Notes under the pieces: generated by a model
What the model was told of the DNA's origin: nothing
Seen by the model: only the letters and a program-made list of their open reading frames with translations
The model's database searches: none
Source of the DNA: Pollenia angustigena
Taxonomy: Eukaryota; Arthropoda; Insecta; Diptera; Polleniidae
Direction: 5' to 3'
Length of the DNA: 64,000 nucleotides
NCBI GenBank assembly: GCA_930367215.1
Contig: OV884056.1
Span: forward strand, 228,089,127-228,153,126
Position numbers and translations under genes: made by a program
Shown here: positions 25,382-37,452 of the stretch, piece by piece
Numbering within the stretch: the first letter of the stretch is position 1
Layout of the letters: each line of letters starts with the position of its first letter

Positions 25382-25475
25382 ATATCAGCGGTCATCACAA
25401 AGAGAGACGGTTAAAAATGTGTATGTAGTGGTGAGTGCAAAGAGAGGAAAATAAATTTACTCATTTGAGACATTA

Positions 25476-26438
25476 CCCAGCGGTAAAACTCAGAAGACCT
25501 TCTTACTTCAGGCCTTTTTAAAGGCCTGCTTAAAAAAATTTTGATTTAATTACTATTCTTACGTATGTAACTGCTAAAGAATGCCTCATTGAAGGCCTCG
25601 GCTCTTTGGTATAAAAGAAGGAGTAACATTTTTTGTTTTGTTTTTTTGCACAAGCAAAAGCAAAATAATTCAGATCCCTTTACGAAAACAAAGTAACATA
25701 TGTTGTAAATCATTTTTGTTGAAGTTGAAAAGAGAAAGAGTAAACTTTTTTGTTTTGTTTTTTTTTTGGCCAAAGCGAATGAATTCGGATCCCGTTATAA
25801 AAACAAAGTAACAAAGTAGGTACATATTAAAATACAAAATAAAAACAATAATGTAAATCATTTTAGTTGAGTTTTGTTCATTAAGGAAGATATGTACATA
25901 GGTACTTGTGCTTAAAAGTTTTTTTTTTTTGTTATTTTACAATATTTAGCAAATTTGATTATTTCAATAAAAAATATCACATGTGTTACTAAACTACAAT
26001 AAGTTTAATAAAATAAAAAGTTAAGTGTTGTTTCATTTTCTATATTGGAGATCTAATATGTACATAAAACCTTTTCAGTCTTCTAGTTTCATTGGTAAGG
26101 AAATATTCCTTAATGTTTTAGACTGATAGCCCTTCAATATGACCTTTAATCAAAGGCATTTGTAGAAGGATGGTCTGAAAGGCATTTTAAGAGCCATTAA
26201 TTGAAAGGCCTTTTAACATACCTTTCTTAAAAACCCTTCAAGATAACCTTTTTGCTAAGGCCTTTTGAAAGTCATTCTCTGGAAAGCCTTCTTAGGGCCA
26301 TTTATTTGAAGGCCTTTAAGAAGCTCTGGGGAAGAAAGGAAAGCGGAAGGCCTTCTCCACAATGACAACGCGTGTTAAAAAGATATGAGTATGGAATGGA
26401 GCGAGAAGGCCTCCGTACTCCTTCTTTTTCCCGCTGGG
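25476..26438. mobile_element. TA-target MITE with CCCAGCGG ends
   Basis: Ends CCCAGCGGTAAAA and TTTTTCCCGCTGGG are flanked by TA on both sides. The interior has many AAGGCCTT-like palindromes near the ends and a two-copy direct repeat of about 125 bp (25620-25870; shared words CGAAAACAAAGTAACA and TTTTGTTTTGTTTTTTT). End similarity links it to 31235-31681. Open frames inside are low-complexity. Confidence 0.75.
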
Positions 26439-26936
26439 TAACTATGTGTTTTGTTCTTGTTTTTTTAAATTATGGCTTTTTATAATTGTTTCGTTAACCT
26501 TCGTGTTGCGTGTGTGTGAAATTCACAAAAAGTGCTTAGCCCCCGGGGGCATAGCGTGATTATCGATGGTCTATATGATGAGGACTTTAAACATTTTTTG
26601 GTGAATTTTTTTCCAAGTCCCTTCACATTTGAGTTATGAAACTTTTATTAAATATTTTAAAATTATTTAAAAAATAAGGAAGTAAAATTATACCCACCGC
26701 GAAAAAATTTTGTTATTTTATACAAAGATTGTGAAAAAGCAAAAATTAGCAAAATGAATCTACATATAATTCCATTTAACCTATAAGTACATACAAGAGT
26801 GTTTAGTATTAAAAACAAGCCAAAGCGGTCTATAATACATACTGAATTTTAAAAATGCCACCATTATTTAGCAAAAATAGCGGCCACAAAAACGAAACTT
26901 GGCGCAAATACTAAAGTATAACATTTTTGTTACATA
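26439..26936. other. Non-coding stretch with a GC palindrome
   Basis: GCCCCCGGGGGC at 26539-26550 is a perfect 12-bp palindrome in very AT-rich DNA, shortly after TTAACCTTCGTGTTGCG (26494), which resembles a piggyBac-type TTAA end. The other end was not found. Confidence 0.35.
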
Positions 26937-27120
26937 CACAGAAAAAATTCTCCAAAAGTTTTCACCAATTAAAGCATTAATCAAAAATATAATCAGTTTT
27001 AATTAAAAATTTAATCAAGTGAATTGATACTATTAATTTGTTAACTGTTGCAAATTTAATAAATTTTTTAATTGATATCACAAAATTTTTAATTGAAATA
27101 AATTTTTATTTTTTCCTGTG
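26937..27120. mobile_element. Short TA-target MITE with CACAGRAAAAA ends
   Basis: CACAGAAAAAATT and its inverse ...TTTTTTCCTGTG bound 184 bp, flanked by TA on both sides. The interior is made of AATTAAAAATTT-like words. Confidence 0.65.
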
Positions 27121-27489
27121 TATTGTGAATAGGCTAAATCGATCAATTATCATATATGTGTTTTATAACAAATCACTACAATTGTTAATCTATCCGCCAT
27201 AAAATTTCTCCCGTTCTGTCTAAGCACTTAGCTGTCGGAATGCTATGTATGAGTAATATCGTAATTTGCAAATATTTCTCATACGTACAGATAAAATGAA
27301 TAAGTGCCAGTTTACAAACCTTTTAATTAATCTAAAACAACTTTGAACTGACTGTTACTTTCATGTTTTTTTTTTATTATTCCGTCGTTTTTTAATATAC
27401 ACCGTTCTGGTTATAAAATAATATGTTGTTAATACGATGTTTAAGCAAAAACAAATGTAAAAAAATGCGTGCGAAAATCCGTAACTAGG
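27121..27489. other. Non-coding stretch
   Basis: Nothing recognised. Confidence 0.35.
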
Positions 27490-28351
27490 TAAAGGGTGTT
27501 TTTTATAGAGTGAAACAAGTTTAAATCATAATAAAACAATGAAATATATTTGTAATATCATTTTATAATTTAAATATGATTTCTGCCATGTAGCCGCCGC
27601 GGCTGGCGCGTAGAAGGCGCAATCTGGAACACCAATTTTAAACAACTTTTTGCAGCATTTGCGGCCGTATTTCGCCGATAACTCTTCAAATTTTGATTTC
27701 CAGGTGTTCAATTGTTTGTGGTTTATCGACGTAGACAAGTGACTTAACATAACCCCAAAGAAAATAATCCAATGGGCTTAAATCACACGATCTTGATGGC
27801 CAATAAATTGACCCATTACGTGAAATAATTTTTTCATCAAAAGTTTATCTGAGTAAATTAATTGTAGCGCCCGTATTATGGCATGTGGCTCCGTCCTGTT
27901 GGAACCACATATCAGCAAGATTATATATATTAAGGTACGAAAAAATTTCGAATCATGTTCCTATACCGTTCACCATTGACAGTTACATTCTGGCCATTAT
28001 CGCTTTGAAGACATAAAGCGCACCAAAAAGTAATTTTCTGTGGATGTAATGGTGTTTCGACAAAAGCTTGTTGATTCTTCTCACTTTAAATGCGTTAATT
28101 CTGCTTATTTACGGGCCGGCCCATTAAACCAGAATTGGGCTTCATCGGAAAATAAAATTTTGAATTTTGAATTGAACAATTATTTTGATTACAAATTTAA
28201 ACAATTTGCACCGTTGCTCTGGAATAAGTCGAATCATAATGAAATTTCAAAGCAAACTAAACAAAAAGCAACTATCAGCTGTTAAATGAGTGCTCAAATA
28301 ATGCAGTGATGCCTACTCAAAGTTGTGACACTCTATAAAAAACACCCTTTA
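27490..28351 (-). mobile_element. rosa-like element, degraded and internally deleted
   Basis: TIRs of 23 bp (TAAAGGGTGTTTTTTATAGA...) are identical at both ends. On the minus strand the transposase starts near 28237 (MIRLIPEQR), jumps after about 70-100 nt to FSDEAQFWFNG, and then shows MWFQQDGATCHN, RSCDLSPLDYFLWGYVKSL and VYVDKP in several frames. This is a DD41D-type catalytic domain with frameshifts, and the same internal region is missing as in the element at 19265. Confidence 0.8.
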
Positions 28352-28375
28352 TATTTGTTTATGGTGTGTATATAA

Positions 28376-28520
28376 GTGCCGGTTCACACACGTCAAGTTT
28401 AATTCGTCAAGTCTTGAGTTTTTTTTTGGGAAGAATGGAAAAGAGAATGCCATTTCTTTTCCCCTCTCTCCTAAAAACTCAAGACTTAACGAGTTAAGCT
28501 TGACGTGTGTGAACCGGCAC
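28376..28520. mobile_element. Foldback MITE, 47-bp arms, TAA duplication
   Basis: GTGCCGGTTCACACACGTCA at the left is the inverse of the right end, and the arms continue to GTCTTGAGTTTT with few mismatches. The roughly 51-bp loop contains CCCCTCTCTCC, recalling the loop at 2420-2571 (TGCCTCTCTCG). TAA lies on both sides. Such size and structure suggest one MITE type with the neighbours at 2420 and 54332. Confidence 0.8.
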
Positions 28521-28895
28521 TAAGTTTCAGCACGGCATAATGTTTATAAGTAAATATTTACTCAGGCGTGTTCAGGAAATTGAAAACACAAAACGCAAAA
28601 ATTTTAAACGTCGTTTTTTAATAAGATTTCGTTAATGAAAGAATTTAATGACAAATATAATACAAATATTTCTCTACTAAACAGAATTTTATAGCAAAAT
28701 TAAAAAAATTTGATTAGAAGTGTATTAAAAATAACTTCCAAATTCTTTCGTTTTGCGTTTTCGATTTCCAGAACACCCCTGACTAAATATCTATGTACAT
28801 AAATAAAACTAGTTCACAGCAAAAAGAGTTAAAAAAAAATATATGGAATATAAATATTTTAAAGTGCTAAATTAAAATCCGTTCTTAGTTTTTGA

Positions 28896-29117
28896 TCTAT
28901 CACGTCTAGTTTTTTTTATGGGCTGGAGTAATATTTTGTTTTTAAGTTATGACGAAATGTATTAGCATAACCGCCTTATTTCAGGCATAATATTAGTCAA
29001 GTACATAAAAAAATTAGACGTGATAGAATTAATCAGTGAACAGATTTGAAGCCAGCACGCTAAACTCAATTTAATTCACATAAAAAGTTCTTGCTCCCTA
29101 TTTTTTTTGCCGACCAG
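28896..29117. mobile_element. Probable foldback element with CCAGTG end
   Basis: CTATCACGTCTAGTTTTTTT at about 28899 pairs with AAAAAAATTAGACGTGATAG at about 29008. The right border resembles the 14425-15117 element (CCAGTGTAATTA). The left border is undefined. Confidence 0.45.
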
Positions 29118-30037
29118 TGTAATTAGCATCTATTTACCACGATGTCGCCTACGACTTCATTATATGCATCAAACATGATAATAAGATTGGGTTGATAAAG
29201 TTAAAAAAAAAATCAACAGTAACGCGTTTTGGGTTATTTGCACATTCTACTTTGAAAAAAATGTTAAATAAATACAAGACGAACTCACACCTACAAAAAT
29301 AATATATATCATATTTTATATCTTATATACATTCTTACATATGTGTGTATGTATCAATATTTAAAATTAAGAACTTAAAGAGTTCCAAAAATTTTTTCCT
29401 TACAATGAAAAAAAAAAAAGTAATCAACCTCGTGAAAAGAAAAATGGCACAACACGTATTTAAATAATTTGTTCAGCTAAGTTTTTGAAGTCATACAAAT
29501 TTCAAGACATTGGCAGATGATTTAAAGTTCAAGATATGAATTTTAAGTATTGAGCAGCAAACATACAATGCGTAAATACATATGTCCATACACACACATT
29601 CGTTATTGCACACATATTAAAGGTCATTCTTAAATTTAATGACAGTTAACAATTGTTTAACTGCGATTTGTTTAATAGAAAATGTGTGGTTTTTATTTTG
29701 TTGTTTCTCAGAAAACATTTTGAACAGCTAAGAAATTCATAAAAGACAAAATTAGAATTCAAGCATTATATAAAGGTTTACTTTAAAGGGGTTGGCCGAT
29801 TTAAAATGAATTTTATTTGTTGGTTATTTGTAGTGTTCCAGCGAAGTAAATTTTAAGGTCAATGTCGAAGTTTGGCCAATTTGGCTTAATTCGGGCGGAC
29901 CGAAGCCGAACTTTACTTTTTAAAATTCACAACAAGAAAAAACTTTGAAATTTTTAAGATCAATTTAATAAAAAGTTTATGTAATAAAACATTTATCATA
30001 ATATGTGTACGTAGTTATGTACATTACATATGTACAT
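29118..30037. other. AT-rich non-coding stretch
   Basis: No gene is recognised; microsatellite-like TATGTGTGTATG occurs near 29340. Confidence 0.35.
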
Positions 30038-30503
30038 TAGGGATATAACTTTTTAACAATTTGTAAAATATCACAATTGGCATAGCACAGTCCGATAGAG
30101 CATAAACAACTATAAGGGAACGTATATTTATTTTTTCGCTAAATTCAAAAAAGTTCACGCACCAACCGCGATGAAGTTTTGAAAATATTTAATTTTCTTT
30201 TTGGTTAAGAAAAATTAATAAAATGTTTATTTAAAACAAAAAATAGCTCAAGTATGAAATTTTATTAATATTTAGAGATGGTAGACATTTAAATGTTTAC
30301 GTCCGCAAACTAAAACGTATCTTTTACCTTTTTTTAACAAAAAAAAAAAAAAATTAAAAAAGAATAAAAAACACCGTATAAAATTATTGGTTTAGAAAAA
30401 CCAATTGGTGCGTGAACTTTTTTGAGACAAATTACAAAAGATTATGATTTTCGTGGTTACTAGGACATGGTTGACCTATGCCAAAAAATTGGTTATACCC
30501 CTA
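30038..30503. mobile_element. hAT MITE with TAGGGRTAT ends
   Basis: Ends TAGGGATATAAC and GGTTATACCCCTA are flanked by a perfect 8-bp duplication ATGTACAT. Inner arms share AAAAAAGTTCACGCACCAA in inverted form. A half copy lies at 16885-17034. Confidence 0.8.
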
Positions 30504-31155
30504 ATGTACATATGGATGTACTGTTTTTGTGCCACATATTTTGGTAAGTTGTTGGTGCTGACAAATAGTTCATTGCTACTTCCTTTAAGTGGTTAAAGGG
30601 ACTACACAAATATATTAATGTTACGTGTATTTAAGGGCTTATTTACATAAATACGTAATTCCTTTTCGAGAGGAATTGAGTGGTGCTTTTCTTATGTTGG
30701 AGCATTTATTTGTTTTCCTATTTTTTTCTTTGTGATATTGTTTACCTGTTTTGAAAACAATATACATTATTTTCCACAACCGAATTCGGATAAGAACTAA
30801 AAATCTTATAAAAATACGAAAATATTACCTTTTCAAATTCTTCATATTCAATCATTTTCACATCTTAATAGAAATGTATGCACTAGCACGTTAATTCAAA
30901 TGCTAGTGTTTTCGTTTTTTTTATTGTACGATTTTAAGTTTTTATCCTATTACGGTCCATTATGGCACTTCCGCAATGGATTTTGTTATTAACTGTGGCA
31001 CAAAATATCTTTAGAAATTACAATAATTGGCATTTTTTATTTGATCAAAGTCAATTGTCCGCTTTTCGACGCGTAATTTAGTAGCATTTTCAACAAGATA
31101 AAACTCATATTAAGCGAACCAGACTTTGACTCTGAAAGCAGACTGAAAAAGAAGT
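30504..31155. other. Non-coding stretch
   Basis: Nothing recognised. Confidence 0.35.
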
Positions 31156-32643
31156 AAAGGGGGTTTTTTTTTGGAGTGATACAACTTTGAGTTGGCATCA
31201 CTGCTTTATTTTACCACCCATTTAACAGCTGATACCCAGTAAAAAATGTGCTCAAAAAGGAGCAGGTTTTTTGTATGAATACATACCTCAAATCGCTTCA
31301 AACCTGCTGATGGGATGCCTGATTTTTGTATGGGGTGTTCCCGGTTTGGAGGACTATTATCTGCTGACAATAAGCGCTTCTTTTACCATGCAAACAAAGC
31401 GCTCCTAAAGTGCTTTTTTAAGGGCTAACTATATAAACATTTTCATTAATGTTTCGGTTTTACTTGTTTATATGCCTTTTTTCAATCATTTTCGTTAACC
31501 ATAATATATTTTTATTTTTTTCGCTTTAAAACCTTCTTCGTTGTCAGCACTAAAATATCAGCTTTTTTGAATGTTTTATTCTTTATCATTTACTTCTTTA
31601 TAAGAGCTCCCTAATTGAAGCGCTTCATTATGCGCTTTTTCTCTCTAGTGCTTCAAGAATCCCAAATTTTTTTTTACTGGGTAGTTGCTTTTTGTTTAGT
31701 TTGCTTTGACATTTCATTATGAATCGACTTACAGCAAAGGCAAATTCATAAAGGTGACCGCATCATGAGATAGAGCTATGCTAGCTATCTCTTTTTTTTG
31801 AAAAATACTATGTATTTTGTTTTTGTAAAAAGTTATTTGTTGAAAATATAAAATTTTTTTGTTTATAAAATATACCCAATTACTTTAAAAAGTAAATCTT
31901 TTTCCTCTATTGAAAATTAATTGTGGCTCCACTTATTTTACGCATTTTGATTATATTTATGTTCACTTTTTTTGTTTTATAAAATTTAAATAAGTTTTTT
32001 TTCAAGTACGTATTTATTTTTTATTGAATTTTAAAATTGAATTAATTTTTTCACAAAATGTTAACAAAGCTTGACATTCAGTATACATACAAAAAATACA
32101 CAATAAACAGATGACTCGAAAATGTCACCTGTATGAATTCGCTTTGCTTACACCAGAGCAACGCGTGCATATTGTTGAAATTTTTAATCAAACTAATTCG
32201 GCGAATGGGCTGAAGCGCAAATTGATATTGATTTTTAATTTCCATTCAAAATTTTATTTTTCGATAGAGCACATTTCTGTTTGAATGGGTACGTAAATAA
32301 GCAGAATTGTCGCATTTGGAGTGAGGAGAATTCACAAGCTTTTGTCGAAACACCATAACATCCACTGAAAATTACTGTTTGGTGCGCTTAATGGGTTGAC
32401 GGAGTCATTGGCCCATATGTCTTTAAAACGATGATAGTCAGAATGCGAAAAGTTGTTGAAAATTTGTGTTCCTGATTGCGCCTTCTACGCAACAGCCGTG
32501 GTGGCTACATGGCAGAAATCATATTTAAACATTAATGTCGTAAAATTTTCTATCCAATAAAAACTGTTTCATTGATATCAAGAATATATTACTATGTTTT
32601 ATTATGATTTTAACTTGTATCACTCTATAAAAAACACCCTTTA
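31156..32643 (+). mobile_element. rosa-like element with a nested MITE
   Basis: TIRs resemble those at 27490-28351 (TAAAGGG(G/T)GTTTTTT... and AGTGATACAA). The 5' region also matches that element (CATTTAACAGCTGATA, then GTTGCTTTTTGTTTAGTTTG) except for the MITE inserted at 31235-31681. The transposase relic on the plus strand starts at 32111 (ATGACTCG), reads LTPEQRVHIVEIFNQ, jumps to AHFCLNGYVNKQNCRIW, then VIGPYVFKT and later fragments, with stops and deletions. Confidence 0.8.
31235..31681. mobile_element. TA-target MITE with CCCAGTAAAAA ends
   Basis: Ends CCCAGTAAAAAA and TTTTTTTTACTGGG are flanked by TA. The related element at 27490-28351 has the unoccupied sequence CAGCTGATAGTTGC, so insertion at TA with TA duplication is directly shown. 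The interior has repeats of GCGCTT/AAGCGC words. Confidence 0.88.
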
Positions 32644-33448
32644 TAAAGCGTAAAACAAAAATGTACCGTTATCTGATAAATGTGATGGGAAAAAAACTGA
32701 GCTCATATTCGGCTTTTGCATGCAAAAAACATAAGGATCAGGTGAAATGTTTAACAAAACTTTTAAACATTTTTAAAATGTTACAGACCGATATTTTTTT
32801 TTTAATTCTCAATTGAAGCCGATTAATCGGTCGGACACTAGTTATTTGTCATATTTACAAGTTATATACTATTTTAAAATAATATATGCATTATTTTCAA
32901 TACATTCTTTAATGTTTTAAGACATAATCCTAAAAAGATAATCATGATCGTGTCAACTTTTTTTTATTTTATTAATTTTAAATCAAAAATTTTGGCCTCA
33001 CTTTCTTTTAAAAGAATTGTACGTATTTATGTGTATATATATATAAAAGTAATAAATAAAAAATATAACAATTTATTTATCTATTCATTTAACTTTACGT
33101 ATAATAAAAATTAAATTTAATTTTGTGTGCTCTTATTTATTTCTTTATTTGAGTTATTACACATTATACTCGTATCTGATTCTAAATATACATTTTGATT
33201 TATTACCTTTATCTTCAAAATTATTAAAGCAAAAGAAAAGTTAACCTATTAATTGATAGAAAAAAAGAACACTTTTATAAATTATTTTTTTAATTACAGC
33301 AACTATTAAGAATAATAAATCTAGTGAGAAACTTTTTCCAGTGGAGATTTGCATTCGATCTATGCAAAATAAATTCTACTCCATCGCAAATAAAAACGAA
33401 ATTTTAGAGGGAATTTTTATTTATAGTACCTTACCGAATCTTTTTATA
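32644..33448. other. AT-rich non-coding stretch
   Basis: Nothing recognised. Confidence 0.35.
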
Positions 33449-34261
33449 CCGGGTGGCGTATAAGAAACATTATGAATTATTTAACGAATAACTTTTTTCT
33501 TTCCGATTTTATTTAACGTTTGCATTTAATACAATTTAGATTATATAGTTTGGAAATATGTTCAATTTATGTCTTGAAGACAAAATCTTTCAAATGGCGC
33601 CTGCCCATTATTTTCTTCCAGAGCATTTCCCATAATTTTACTTAGAAATTTCACTTTTTTTTGGATATTTGCCTTAAGCTGTCGGATGGGTGTTGGCTTA
33701 TTGGCATACACCTAACCCTTTAGGTAACCCCAAAGAAAAAATCGGAAACCGTTAAATTGGACAAACGCGGTGGCCATTTAAATCAGAAAATCGAAATATT
33801 ATTCGATCTGTGGCTTCATCTTGTTAGAACCACAATTCTGTATTGTTCTCTACCTCGGGCCTTTAAAAATTTTCAATCATTGCCCTTATTCAATGCCATT
33901 CACATTAACCACAACTTCTTCGAAAAATATGGCAAAAAAAAAAAAAAAAAAAAAATGTGCATCTCAGTGGGTGCATTTAATGTTCAACAATTATTCTTGG
34001 ATCTTCTGCAATTTTTTTTACTCACGTGACCATTGCGGTGAAAATGGGCCTCATCGCTCATTAACCGATATGATCTTTGTGTCTGTATAATCGAATGCTG
34101 ACTTTCAAAATAAAATTGAACAACTCTGATTCTTTGTTGTATGCTGAGCCTTTCCATCATTAATTTCCCTAGTTTTTTAAAGTTAATTCTGAAAAAAAAA
34201 ACGGAAAAAATTAAAATTTTATTCACTTATAAACCCATAACGTTACTTATGTGCCGCCCTG
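33449..34261 (-). mobile_element. mariner-like (rosa-related) element, internally deleted
   Basis: Imperfect TIRs (CCGGGTGGCGTATAAG and, inverted, CAGGGCGGCACATAAG) are flanked by TA. On the minus strand, MERLSIQQRIRVVQFYFE (start near 34166) joins within about 33 codons to MSDEAHFHRNGHVSKKNC; farther on, decayed pieces read SLGLPKG and HRVCP, equivalent to the W(P/G)-PLDFFLWG region. A run of about 20 A interrupts the middle. Confidence 0.7.
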
Positions 34262-35231
34262 TATAACAAGTATTTTCTAAAATCCTGATTCCGTTGGTCA
34301 GGGGTATAAAAGCGAATTAAAATAATTGATATCGTTAATCCAAAAGATTTTATTGCTCTGAGCAGAAATTTTTAGAAGGGCTATATAAAATAAATATTAA
34401 ACGAATTTATTTTAATGAAAATTTCCACGCCATTAGCTCACATAGAGAGAGCTCTATCGTGAATTCTATAAACGGGAAGACATTAGGGTATTTATTCGGT
34501 TAACCGTCAATCGGTTAACCGATTAATTAATACCCGATTAACTGATCGGTTAATTTCAAAGTGGCTTTTTTCGATTAACGATTAAACCGGTTAATTTCGG
34601 TCGATTAACCGATGTAACAAATGTTCAATATTTTGTAGTATTATAACATATTTTTTTGTCTTTTTAATTATTTGTTTCGTTTCATATACAAAATGCATAT
34701 GTTTAGAAAATATTTTTTCATACAAACAAAGAAGGTGTTCAGTGATTTTGATTTTAACGGTGACTAAAATTACAATGTTTTCTTATCTTCAACATCGATC
34801 CACAAGAATGTGGCGAGAAATGGGCTAAATGTTTGATTGCCAATACCTTTTTTTGTTTCACGTACTTGTTGTATGTATGTGTTTAGTTATTTGTTTCTTC
34901 TCATATCAGTCTTTTAACAGAATTAACCGATACAATTAGAAGTGCTAAAAATTCTAAAAATCTCTAATGGCATAATGGAGTATTTTATATGTTTAGAGAA
35001 ATCCTGGAAAAGGACTAAGAAATTATATATTCATCTACGATAAAGAAAAGAATCGCTTTTATCCTAGACATTTAAACCAAATTACTTTTTTAAAAGATTA
35101 TTTTATAACATCACCTTTAACTATTGAAATAACCAATAAAATTATCTCAGTTCATTTTTTATAAATACATATATGGGGGATTCACAAGGTAGTCATAAAG
35201 TCTTATGTCTTAAAATAATTACAAGAAATAT

Positions 35232-36524
35232 ATATCGTCGGTTTAATATGCATACCGGTTAAATCCACTTTTTATATAAATTGAGATTTTGATGCCGTGT
35301 GGTAGAGAAAGATACGCCTCGTCGACCAGCATGTAGTTTGTCATCTATTTAAAGGCTCAGTTAGTCTTTACTTTTTGTTTCTGTTCTGTTCCGTGCCGTT
35401 CTGTTACGAAATTGTATTACGTATTCCACGGATAATTACCTCGACAAAAATGCCAATATTTTTGGGTAATTATGCGGGGTAAGCATTTAAACGAATGCGC
35501 TTAACTACCTCGTTGAGGTAATAATAAGAATACGTTTAACTACCTCTTTGAGGTAATTAAGCGAATTCGTTTAAATACCTCAGTAAGGTAATTAGACGTT
35601 TTTATTTACAAGATAACTTAACATTGATGTATGAAAAAATTTAAGAAAGGAATTTTTACATGTATCAGCTATTATTTGATATAAATTTGGTGTTTCTAGA
35701 TAATATGAATCTTGACCTCATAACATAACTTTTAATGCAAATATTAATTTGTTGAATATTTTGCTTCAAGCCATATTTTATTTTTTAGGCATATTTTTAA
35801 AAAACAAATTTAGTGCATATTTTCAAATTATTAACATATAAAACTTGGTTGCATTACTTGCTGTGTTTTTGTCAAATAGTACTGAGGCAATTAAACGAAT
35901 GAAATGTAGGTATAATTTTGTTTTGGGAGTTATATTTTTAAGGCAATTATCCGGATCGGGTAATAAAGCGTATGACAATTAAACGTGGACTTTTGTTTAA
36001 AAAATGGAAGAGAAAAAAACGGGGATTTAAAACTCGCGTGTGGTAATTATCCGGGTTATACTGTAGTTAGTTTTTCTGTAGTAACTTATCAGCCATTTAT
36101 GACAAATTTATTAGTTTTGCATCGTCTATTGTTTTATTTCAATAACTTTGATGCACATAAATTTGAAGAAATTAAATTTTATGAATTCTTAAAATCAAAA
36201 AGCAGTTTATTTCAATAGAAAATATGTATTTTTTATTATTTTTTTGCTGTCACTTACATTTACATAACAAGTTTTTGATTTTAACAAACTGAACCGCAAC
36301 AGAACAGAAAAACTAATCAATTTCATAGGTTTTTTAAAACAAAAACAAATCAGCTGATTCGTAACAGAACAGAAAGTAAAGACTAATTCTGCCTTAAGTC
36401 TTGAAGTATGTAAAGCTAACTGTATTTTTAATTTTCTATAAAAGGAAAAATGAAAAGTTTTTTGTCTCTCCAGTAAAATGTGCTGAAAGTGATTTAGCAG
36501 GTTTGCATATTAAGCCGACGATAT
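35232..36524. mobile_element. Element with ATATCGTCGG ends, middle layer of the nest
   Basis: ATATCGTCGGTTTAATATGC at the left pairs with GCATATTAAGCCGACGATAT at the right. Just outside, CACAAGGTAGTCATAAAGTC (35183) and an inverse-like segment (36655-36680) may be a further layer. Confidence 0.65.
35352..36394. mobile_element. Long-TIR MITE, inner layer, TAA duplication
   Basis: Ends AGGCTCAGTTAGTCTTTAC and GTAAAGACTAATTCTGCCT, with TAA on both sides. Subterminal CTGTTCTGTTCCG is mirrored by inverse words on the right. Inside, three small palindromes of the form CTACCTCNTTGAGGTAAT occur at about 35504, 35539 and 35573. Confidence 0.75.
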
Positions 36525-36947
36525 GACTGTTTTCTACTGTACAGTTATAACGAATCAATGAACACAGCATTAACATTTTTATTTTGTTTGAAACACAAAA
36601 ATATTTATTTTAAACAATTGTAAAATATTATTTAGGATATTTTGGCGATATGACTTGATAGCACACCTTGTGTGTTAATTGGAAAATGCATATTAAATAT
36701 TTATGAATTGTTTTTTTTTGTTTGCTCGTTTTAGTTCAAGAATTATTTTGTTTGGTATGTACTCCAAATAATAAAAAATTAATGCATTTTTATATGTATA
36801 TTAAAATTACTTAATTTTTAAAAAAAACTTTATTAATCGGTTAACCGATAAAAAAAAATTCACGGATTATTAACCGATCAAAATCTCGGTTAATTTAATC
36901 GAGCGATTAACCGCTTAAAGCAAATGTTCGATTAAATGATACCCTAG

Positions 36948-37391
36948 TAGACATTGCTTAATCGTCTCAGTGTTTATTTTTCTTATTTATCCAACGTGTG
37001 TGCTTTAAAAAATATATTTGAGCTTTCGACTGCATGTGTAAATAGAGATAGAATAAAGATGTTTTGTTCAAGAACTTTTTATGTTAAGATGAAAAGATGG
37101 ACAAATTATAAGGAAAATCCGCCCACTGCGACTTCTACCTGTCATATACATTTCTGTCTGACCCTCCGTTTGTAAAGGCAATCACTCGTGAAAGAGTTGA
37201 GCTATAATCTTAAAATTCAGTTTTTAAGCGTTCAATAAGAACTGTCTTATAGGCTTTAACTAAATTGGTTTTCACGCTGTAAATTGTGACTTTAATTAAT
37301 TGTTTTAAAGTTAAATATATACATAGATATAATTACATTAGTGCTCTTCATTTCTTAAAATATCCCACAACCACGCCCAATTTCAACGGTG
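36948..37391. other. Non-coding stretch
   Basis: Nothing recognised; it borders the Transib element, whose CGGTG target duplication occupies 37387-37391. Confidence 0.35.
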
Positions 37392-37452
37392 CACACTGGG
37401 GATTTTTGTATGGAGGTGAGGAAAAAAGTATATTTATCAAAAAATGTAATGA

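Larger units (their letters stand above)
34485..36947. mobile_element. hAT-type non-autonomous element holding nested elements
   Basis: Ends AGGGTATTTATTCGGTTAAC and GATTAAATGATACCCTAG are flanked by near-identical 8-bp AAGACATT and TAGACATT. Subterminal CGGTTAACCGAT words are repeated at both ends. At least two further elements sit inside (35232-36524 and 35352-36394). Confidence 0.7.
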
